A DNA stretch of 36,897 nt from Candidatus Howiella intestinavium (GTDB taxonomy: Bacteria > Bacillota > Clostridia > Oscillospirales > Acutalibacteraceae). Location of the stretch: positions 83,319 to 120,215 of the forward strand of contig CAJFVX010000021.1 in assembly GCA_904420585.1 (NCBI GenBank), in the 5' to 3' direction. The notes under the pieces are model-generated. The model had not been told where the DNA came from, did no database searches, and saw only the letters and a list, made by a program, of their open reading frames with translations. How positions within the stretch are numbered: the first letter of the stretch is position 1; each line of letters opens with the position of its first letter. Both the position numbers and the translations under genes were made by a program. Positions 30,847-36,897 of the stretch are shown here, piece by piece.

Positions 30847-32856
30847 TTGCGTAAGAAGAAAAAAGCCAATCCCCGGCAGATTACCATGGCCGTGCTGCTG
30901 GCCGCCGTGCTGGTGGCCTACACGGCCCGGGCGGCCCAGATCCAGGTGGTCAACGCCCAGAAGTACCTGGACCAGGCCGATACCACCGGCAGCCGGCGGG
31001 TTACCCTGGCGGCCGCCCGGGGGGAGATTCTGGACCGGTACGGACGGCCCATCGCCGTCAACCGGGAGGGCTATAATATTGTGTTCAACAGCGCCTATCT
31101 GTCCCGGGACGATTTGAACAACACCATCGCCCGCCTGACCGATTATTTACAGTCGGCCGGGCAGGCCTGGACCGACAACCTGCCCCTCTCTGCCGAGGAG
31201 CCCTTCGGTTTCGCGGAAGATGCCAGCGAAAGCGATATTGCCTCCCTGAAAAACCGGCTGGGCGTGGCCGACTATGCCACGGCCGAAAACTGCTTTACCC
31301 AGATGGTCAGCCGGTACTCGCTGGAGGGCCTGGACCGGCAGCTCCAACGGACGGTGATGGGCGTACGATACACCATGGAGCAGCAGGATTTCTCTGTCTC
31401 CAACCCCTTCACCCTGGCCGAGGACGTGTCCTCCGAGGTCATGACCCGGGTGACCGAGGCCGCCATGCCGGGTGTGGAAATCAGCGTGGTGCCCTTCCGG
31501 GAGTATGTGGACGACGACGTGGCTCCCCACCTTATCGGCACCGTGGGTCCCATCTACGCCGAGGACTGGGAGGAACTGCGGGACAAGGGATACAGCTACA
31601 ACGACAAGGTGGGCCGCAGCGGCATGGAACAGGCCGCCGAGGAGTACCTCCGGGGCCAGAACGGCACCATGCTGGTGACCCAGGATGCGTCGGGCAACAC
31701 CCTTTCCTCCGAGGTGACCGAGGCGCCGGTTGCCGGCAATACGGTGCTCATGTCCATCGACAAGAACCTCCAGCGGGTGGCCCAGGTCCAGCTGAAAAAC
31801 ATGATCGACCAGCTGAAGACCGAAACCAACGGGGAGGCCGACGCCGGCGCCGTGGTGGGCGTCAACGTCAAGACGGGGGGAGTCCTCTTTTCGGCCAACT
31901 ACCCCTCCTACACCATGACGGAGTACAAGGAGAATTACACCGCCCTGGCCTCTGATTCCTCCAATCCCCTTTTCGACCGGGCCTTTAACGGCCTCTATCC
32001 CCCCGGTTCGGTTTTCAAGCCGGCGGTGGCGGCTGCCGGTCTGCAGGAAGGGGTTATCACCCCCACCGAAACCATCCGCTGCGTCCAGCGGTATACCCGT
32101 TTCCAGGATTACCAGCCCCGGTGTCTGGGGTACCACGGCAGTATCAACGTCACCAGGGCCCTGTCCCGCTCCTGCAACTACTTTTTCTATGAGGTGGGAT
32201 ACCGGCTGGGTATCTCCAGGTTAAATCAATATTGCCAGCAGCTGGGGCTGGGGGTGGCCACCGGCGTGGAGGTGCAGGAGAGCAGGGGCATCCTGGCCGG
32301 CCCGGAGGAGCGCAAAAACAATACGGTGGATCCGGTCTGGCGGGACGGCGATACCATCCAGGCGGCCATCGGCCAGTCGGATACCGTGCTGACCCCCCTC
32401 CAGCTGGCTGTCTACACCGCCACCATGGCCAACGGCGGCACCCGCTACCAGGCCAGCCTCATCCACGAGGTCCGCTCCTACGATTTGGAGGAGACGGTGG
32501 TGGATTCCACCCCCACCGTGCTGAATACGGTGGATTTTTCCCAGTCGGTGATTGAAACGGTGAAGGAAGGCATGCTGTCGGTGACCGAGGACGGTACCGG
32601 CCGGGGCACCTTTGCCAACTACCCCATCCGGGTAGGGGGCAAGACGGGTACGGCTCAGGTCCCCACAGGGGAGGACAACAGCGTGTTCGTGGCCTTCGCC
32701 CCCTACGACGACCCGGAAATCGCCGTTTCGGTGGTTATCGAGCACGGCGGCCACGGTTCCTCCAGCGGTTCCCTTGTCCGTGCCATTTTCGACGCCTACT
32801 TTTTCTCCCAGACCGACCCCTACGTGGAGCCGGCGGCCAACACCCTGCTGCCCTGA
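30847..32856 (+). CDS. mrdA: Penicillin-binding protein 2 (class B transpeptidase of the elongasome)
   Basis: A 669-residue enzyme that cross-links peptidoglycan during lateral growth. A Lys-rich start (RKKKKANPRQ) leads to one transmembrane helix (about 12-28), then the non-penicillin-binding dimerisation domain (RGEILDRYGRPIAVN, then GKVGRSGMEQ-like NDKVGRSGMEQ), then the transpeptidase with the active-site Ser in PPGSVFKPA (Ser388, Lys391), SCN (442-444) and GGKTGTAQ (599-603). I prefer TTG 30847: AAGGAG lies 8 nt upstream, while TTG 30841 is only 2 nt from it. A strong terminator follows, so minCDE and rodA, often next in clostridia, are not part of this unit. Confidence 0.94.
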   Translation: MRKKKKANPRQITMAVLLAAVLVAYTARAAQIQVVNAQKYLDQADTTGSRRVTLAAARGEILDRYGRPIAVNREGYNIVFNSAYLSRDDLNNTIARLTDYLQSAGQAWTDNLPLSAEEPFGFAEDASESDIASLKNRLGVADYATAENCFTQMVSRYSLEGLDRQLQRTVMGVRYTMEQQDFSVSNPFTLAEDVSSEVMTRVTEAAMPGVEISVVPFREYVDDDVAPHLIGTVGPIYAEDWEELRDKGYSYNDKVGRSGMEQAAEEYLRGQNGTMLVTQDASGNTLSSEVTEAPVAGNTVLMSIDKNLQRVAQVQLKNMIDQLKTETNGEADAGAVVGVNVKTGGVLFSANYPSYTMTEYKENYTALASDSSNPLFDRAFNGLYPPGSVFKPAVAAAGLQEGVITPTETIRCVQRYTRFQDYQPRCLGYHGSINVTRALSRSCNYFFYEVGYRLGISRLNQYCQQLGLGVATGVEVQESRGILAGPEERKNNTVDPVWRDGDTIQAAIGQSDTVLTPLQLAVYTATMANGGTRYQASLIHEVRSYDLEETVVDSTPTVLNTVDFSQSVIETVKEGMLSVTEDGTGRGTFANYPIRVGGKTGTAQVPTGEDNSVFVAFAPYDDPEIAVSVVIEHGGHGSSSGSLVRAIFDAYFFSQTDPYVEPAANTLLP

Positions 32857-32887
32857 CGCCCAGGGGGTCTACCATACTGTACAATTG

Positions 32888-32915
32888 AAAGGAGCGCCGG
32901 CCGGCGCTCCTTTTT
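32888..32915 (+). terminator. Terminator of the mre-PBP2 operon
   Basis: A perfect palindrome with arms AAAGGAGCGCCGG and CCGGCGCTCC, then TTTTT (32911-32915), 31 nt after the PBP2 stop codon. The remainder of the gap to 33075 is AT-rich and holds only the next promoter. Confidence 0.92.
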
Positions 32916-33014
32916 GCGGCGAGATATTACGGATAGGCCCTGTGTTATGCGACTCTATATTTAGATTTTTTTCAAACGCTCGTCATTTTCTCTCTTTCGA
33001 CAGGTAGTATTAAG

Positions 33015-33042
33015 TAGAAAAAAGAAGAAATAGCAGTATAAT
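33015..33042 (+). promoter_or_regulatory. Probable promoter of the secreted repeat-protein gene
   Basis: TATAAT (33037-33042) has TAGAAA 16 nt upstream (33015-33020). GGGGAGG at 33064-33070 precedes the ATG at 33076. The surrounding DNA is markedly AT-rich compared with the upstream operon. Confidence 0.55.
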
Positions 33043-33075
33043 AAAATGAAAACCGGACTATATGGGGAGGATAAT

Positions 33076-36000
33076 ATGAGTACAATGTACAAGTCGAAAG
33101 CAAGAAGACGTATGCTGGCGATTGCGTTGGCGGTCAGCATACTTGCTTCCGTATTGCCTGGAAATATGCTGGCGGCATATGCGGATTTTTCTTCTCCAAC
33201 TGTGGGTCCCGATGTCCATGTAGCGGCTGATGGGGTGGCAGCAGTGGAGGACTTAATCGACGCCATCGGCACGATACCGGAGACGGATGCCTACAAGCTG
33301 GCCAAGACCATCTGGAACGCCAAGGAAGCCTATGACCAACTCAGCGAGGAAAACCAGAGCCTTGTGGACAGCGCAAAGAAAGCCGCATTAGACGATGCCG
33401 TAGCGGCCATGGAAGCGCTGAAGGAAAGCTATCCCGCCAACCGCATCAACCGGGATGACATGAGCAACTGGAGTGGCAGGAGCTTCCCGCAGTCGCCCTG
33501 GATGGCGTACGACAACTTCACGGATGAAGAGCGAACGGCCATTTTGAATGCGATAGAAGACGAAATCGTCTACCAGTACATGCATGAAGGGTATGACCTG
33601 GGTTTCTTATCGGTGACGACACCCAAGGCTGTACAGGAGCAGGAAGGGCTGCTGTATGCGGAACTTGGCGACGGCGGGGACGGCGGGGACAACATTCCCG
33701 GCTGCAACCCGTGGTTTTCCAGCCAGTCTGAACGCCGGTGGGCGGCCGTAGTGGCGCCCTACGGAGGGGTGGCCTTTTCGGTCAAGTCGCCCTTTGGATA
33801 TATAGGGGTAAACAACCTGCTGCTGCTGGGTAACGCCTTTGCATACAACGGCCGTGCATACCTGCTGACCAAGACGGGCGTATATTCCTGTGATGCCGGC
33901 AGCGCGTCGGTGTCTTCCGGTGATATTAAGAGAAAAGACATCTTCCCGGGTAAAAATGCCGCAGGGACAGATGTGACCAACGGGACGTTCGCCTATGCGG
34001 CTGCCCTGTACAACCAGGCTCAGAAGTGGAATAACCACACGGTGGGCATCCCCAGCGGGAACACCCTGCTGACGGCTGACAGGGATACGTATTACCAGGC
34101 GTATGAAGGCCCGGACGGCGCCATGTACATCGTGGGCGACGCGGCGGCAATCGGCGATACCGACCCGAATGTACCCGCAGAAGTGGCCTTTGTGCTGGAT
34201 GGAGACGACCAGGCGGCGCTGCTGGCGGCAACGGATGCGGCCGACGTGGTAACTGCGCTGGCGCAGACAGGTGCGCCGGTGATGGCCCGGCCGGAGAGGG
34301 GCAGTTGGGAGTTTGCGAAGGGGCATATCGAGGATGGTGTCTTCACGGCCTACACGGCAGCCCAGCTGGTAGAGCGTGCAATCGCGGCTATCCCGGCGAT
34401 ACCGGCAGGCGGCATCGCGGACCAGGCGACCTACGACGCCATCGAAGCGGCGTATCAGAAAGCGTACAAGGCGTATAATGAGCTGAACCCCGAAGATCAG
34501 GGGGACGTGGAGAACGCGGACATCCTGGAAGCGTGCAAGGCGGCGCTGGCAGCCTATGACGCAGCGGTGGAAGCTGCGGCAAAGGTAGACAAGATGTTAA
34601 TCGACCTGCCGTATGACGTGAGAGACGTAGTGGAAGACACCGAGACGGACTTTTCCGCACAAATCGCAGCGACGGAGGAAGCATACAACGGGCTGAACGA
34701 GGTAGCGAGGAGTCTGGTGCAGTACTATGTGTATCTGCAGGAAGCAAAGGATACGGTGGCGGCAGCCGAGGTGGTAACCGAGTACTACCAGAAGGTGCCG
34801 GAGAATTACCAGACCGCATGGGATGCTCTGTATGACGATGAGGCGAGTTATCTTGCAGGCGAGGAGTACGCGGCCTATGTGGCGCCGCTGGCCGCAGCGG
34901 TGGAAGGCCTGACGGCAGAGCAGAGGGAGCTGCTGGAAAACTCGTATTACTGGCTTACAGATGAAAATTTTGACCCCCGCGGCGGTATCCAAACGGTGCT
35001 GTCCTGGAGACCGAACCCTGGGGATGTTGAAAAAGTTATTGCCGTGGAAAAGGCCATTGCCGCAGCGGCCAACATCACGGAGGAGACGACGCTGGAGGAA
35101 TGTAAGGCGGCCATTGCGGCGGCAGAGAAAATGTACGGCGAACTGGATGAAACGCTGCAGGGAATGGTAGACAACTATGCCGTCATAGCAGAACTGAATG
35201 ATGTGGTGAAGGCCGTGGAGGCGGCAGAAGCGTTGATTCAAGCGCTGCCGGAAGGGGCGGATATTACGGATGCGGATACGGCGGCGGCTTTGGAGACAAA
35301 ATGGAGAGCGGCGGAGAATGCGGTAGATGCTTTGTATGAGGCCTACCGGCATCTGGTGCCCTCGCTGGAAAAGCTGACGGCGGTGCGTGCGGCGCTGGAT
35401 ACCTTCTATGAGCGGCTGACTGCAGCGCAGGAAATGCAGTCGATACTGCGCAGCCTGCCCAACAGGGTAGAATCCATAGTGGAGGACCAGGTGACCGACT
35501 GGGCCGCAGCCATTGCGACGGCGCGAAGGGTCTACGATGCGCTGGATGATGTGGAGAAGGCGCTGGTGACGGATGTTTACTACGGGTATCTGGTAACGGC
35601 AGAGGACACGCTGGCGGCGGCCGAGGTGGTAACAGGGTATTATCTGGCCGTGCCGGAGAATTACCAGACCGCATGGACTGCCCTGTACAGAGACGAGGCG
35701 AGTTATCTTGCGGGCGAGGAGTACGCGGCCTATGTGGCGCCGCTGGCCGCAGCGGTGGAAGGCCTGACGGCAGAGCAGCGGGGGCTGCTGGAAGGCTCGT
35801 ATTACTGGATTATGGACTTAAGCGTTGACCCCCGCGGCGGTATCCAAACGGTGTTGTCCTGGAGGCCGGATCCTGATGTGATTGAAAAGATTACCGCCGT
35901 GGAGCAGGCCATCGCCGCAGCGGCGAATGTTACGGACGAGACGACGTTCGATAGCTTTAAAATGGCCATCGGGACGGCTGAAAAAATGTACAGTGAACTG

Positions 36001-36897
36001 GATGCGGCATGGCAGGGTATGGTAAGCAACTATGCTGCCATAGCGGAGTTAAACAAAGCGGCAGAGACCATCCATGCGGCGGAAACGTTGATTGCGGCTT
36101 TGCCGGAAGCGGCAAGTATCACGGATAAGGTCACGGCCCTGGCCGTGGAGATGAATGTGAAAGCTGCGGAAAATATGATAGGCGCTTTGGATAAGGCTTA
36201 CCAGGGTCTGGTACCCTCGCTGGAAAAGCTGACGGCGGTGCGTGCGGCGCTGGATGCTTTCAACCAGCGTCTGGAGGCGGCTGCTGCCGTGGATACCCTC
36301 CTGCTTGCCCTGCCATGTGAGATAGAGAAAATCGTGGAAGATGCCAATACGGACTGGAGCGCGGAAATTGCGGCGGCCCGGAGGGCTTATGAGAATTTGG
36401 ACGCCGCCGCGAAGGTATTGGTAGTGCATTACGGCCGTCTGGAGGATGCGGAGAATGCGCTGGCGGCGGCTAAAGTAGTCACCGTGTATTACCTGGCCGT
36501 GCCGGCGGATTACCAGACCGTATGGACTGCCCTGTACAGGGATGAGGAAAGTTATCTTGCAAGCCATGAGTACACAACTTATGTAGCGCCGCTGGCCGCA
36601 GCGGTGGAAGGCCTGACGACAGTGCAGAGAGAGCTGCTGGAAGGCTCGGACTACTGGCTCATGGGCCTGAGCGATGACCCCCGCAGCGGTATTCAAACGG
36701 TGCTGTCCTGGAGACCGGAGCCGGTACAGGATACCTTTGATATACAGGATGTGATGGCGGCCTGCCGGATTCTGGCGCGGAGCAATACGGGTACGGAGCC
36801 GGCGGATGAAGAGCTGGAGCGGTATGACCTGACGGAAGATGGAGATATCGGCATCGATGATATTATGGCCATCTGCCGGCAGATAGCCATCAAAAAC
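33076..36897 (+). CDS. Large secreted alpha-helical repeat protein with C-terminal dockerin-like domain (open at right edge)
   Basis: At least 1274 codons are open from 33076 to the window end with no stop. A signal peptide is clear: MSTMYKSKARRRMLAIALAV, hydrophobic core, and AYA before Asp37. Residues about 45-130 form a helical Ala/Glu-rich module; about 180-400 are a Gly-rich, beta-type region (DGGDGGDNIPG, FGYIGVNN, VGIPSGNT) with faint LGFP-like look; then helical modules of FIVAR-like pattern (LP...I..A...Y..L....V..Y). From 34570 a unit of about 284 residues repeats 2.5 times, each with DPRGGIQTVLSWRP or a close variant. The last visible 55 residues resemble a type I dockerin: one intact calcium loop, DLTEDGDIGIDD, and a degenerate first loop. 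It is probably exported and cell-surface or complex-bound. Codon use is less GC-biased than upstream genes, suggesting a different history. Confidence 0.8.
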   Translation, partial: MSTMYKSKARRRMLAIALAVSILASVLPGNMLAAYADFSSPTVGPDVHVAADGVAAVEDLIDAIGTIPETDAYKLAKTIWNAKEAYDQLSEENQSLVDSAKKAALDDAVAAMEALKESYPANRINRDDMSNWSGRSFPQSPWMAYDNFTDEERTAILNAIEDEIVYQYMHEGYDLGFLSVTTPKAVQEQEGLLYAELGDGGDGGDNIPGCNPWFSSQSERRWAAVVAPYGGVAFSVKSPFGYIGVNNLLLLGNAFAYNGRAYLLTKTGVYSCDAGSASVSSGDIKRKDIFPGKNAAGTDVTNGTFAYAAALYNQAQKWNNHTVGIPSGNTLLTADRDTYYQAYEGPDGAMYIVGDAAAIGDTDPNVPAEVAFVLDGDDQAALLAATDAADVVTALAQTGAPVMARPERGSWEFAKGHIEDGVFTAYTAAQLVERAIAAIPAIPAGGIADQATYDAIEAAYQKAYKAYNELNPEDQGDVENADILEACKAALAAYDAAVEAAAKVDKMLIDLPYDVRDVVEDTETDFSAQIAATEEAYNGLNEVARSLVQYYVYLQEAKDTVAAAEVVTEYYQKVPENYQTAWDALYDDEASYLAGEEYAAYVAPLAAAVEGLTAEQRELLENSYYWLTDENFDPRGGIQTVLSWRPNPGDVEKVIAVEKAIAAAANITEETTLEECKAAIAAAEKMYGELDETLQGMVDNYAVIAELNDVVKAVEAAEALIQALPEGADITDADTAAALETKWRAAENAVDALYEAYRHLVPSLEKLTAVRAALDTFYERLTAAQEMQSILRSLPNRVESIVEDQVTDWAAAIATARRVYDALDDVEKALVTDVYYGYLVTAEDTLAAAEVVTGYYLAVPENYQTAWTALYRDEASYLAGEEYAAYVAPLAAAVEGLTAEQRGLLEGSYYWIMDLSVDPRGGIQTVLSWRPDPDVIEKITAVEQAIAAAANVTDETTFDSFKMAIGTAEKMYSELDAAWQGMVSNYAAIAELNKAAETIHAAETLIAALPEAASITDKVTALAVEMNVKAAENMIGALDKAYQGLVPSLEKLTAVRAALDAFNQRLEAAAAVDTLLLALPCEIEKIVEDANTDWSAEIAAARRAYENLDAAAKVLVVHYGRLEDAENALAAAKVVTVYYLAVPADYQTVWTALYRDEESYLASHEYTTYVAPLAAAVEGLTTVQRELLEGSDYWLMGLSDDPRSGIQTVLSWRPEPVQDTFDIQDVMAACRILARSNTGTEPADEELERYDLTEDGDIGIDDIMAICRQIAIKN
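34570..35418 (+). repeat. Surface-protein repeat unit A (about 283 residues)
   Basis: First copy of the long unit. It starts at EAAAKVDKMLIDLP, contains VPENYQTAW, SYLAGEEYAAYVAPLAAAV and DPRGGIQTVLSWRP, and ends after SLEKLTAVRAALD. The stretch 34801-34925 is almost identical in DNA to 35656-35780. Confidence 0.8.
35419..36273 (+). repeat. Surface-protein repeat unit B (about 285 residues)
   Basis: Second copy, in frame, with offsets to unit A of 849-855 nt at matched motifs. It has the same order of blocks, including SYYWIMDLSVDPRGG and SLEKLTAVRAALDAF. Confidence 0.8.
36274..36720 (+). repeat. Surface-protein repeat unit C (half unit)
   Basis: Third copy, cut after the SWRP motif (GIQTVLSWRPEP), where the dockerin-like segment begins. 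Matched motifs lie 849-855 nt after those of unit B. Confidence 0.78.

Noticed and set aside
33607-36893. Several long antisense open frames (for example 34597-35352 and 36049-36696, minus strand) across the surface-protein gene
   Set aside because: The plus frame has a signal peptide, in-frame repeats and a dockerin-like end across the whole region. The minus frames are Arg/His/Gln-rich, repeat with the same period as the plus gene and lack ribosome sites.

Overview
The window is high-GC chromosomal DNA from a spore-forming member of the Clostridia, most likely an Oscillospiraceae-type gut anaerobe. The grounds are spoVAC/spoVAD, a clpB gene preceded by a perfect CIRCE operator, a zapA-U32-dut-DUF4321-maf cluster running into mreBCD and a class B penicillin-binding protein, strong AGGAGG-type ribosome binding sites, and a dockerin-like domain. 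I see no rRNA, tRNA, insertion sequence, prophage or CRISPR array. The placement is inference from gene content; no database search was possible.

Layout. 1-1459 (-): an ABC-2 exporter (ATPase plus the start of its permease). 1816-5504 (+): a DUF1015 protein followed by a 792-residue protein with two LOTUS/OST-HTH-like modules and a C-terminal DUF3825-like domain. 5658-8002 (-): a phosphohexomutase with its own sigma-A promoter, and a lone LolD/MacB-type ABC ATPase. 8156-9637 (+): spoVAC-spoVAD, with no spoVAE after them. 9902-12186 (-): nadC and nadB, translationally coupled. 12369-14441 (-): a PhoP/PhoR-like two-component pair. 14628-17255 (-): clpB under CIRCE. 17476-18903 (-): a radical SAM protein with a B12-binding-like N-terminus. 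19117-23301 (-): marR plus two half-size ABC exporters that look like a heterodimer with one degenerate ATP site. 23535-23789 (+): a small unknown protein. 24147-27953 (+): zapA, a U32 'peptidase' (probable RNA hydroxylase), dut, DUF4321 and maf. 28196-32856 (+): mreB, mreC, mreD and PBP2, the rod-shape wall-elongation genes. 33076 to the right edge (+): a secreted protein of at least 1274 residues built from long alpha-helical repeats and ending in a dockerin-like segment. It has no stop codon before the window ends.

Between genes there are two families of structured intergenic repeats. Family R1 (5575-5660 and 9754-9839) has two 86-nt copies whose stems differ by compensatory base changes. 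Family R2 (23852-23947 and 29242-29339) shares a run of hairpins and an identical 14-nt end, and one copy sits inside the mre operon. Next to one R1 copy is a row of three perfect hairpins flanked by an 8-bp inverted repeat.

The most unusual items are the duplicated LOTUS-like/DUF3825 protein, the covarying R1 repeats, and the large dockerin-tailed repeat protein directly after the elongation operon. The rest is ordinary housekeeping: NAD synthesis, stress response, cell shape, division, nucleotide-pool cleaning and spore germination.
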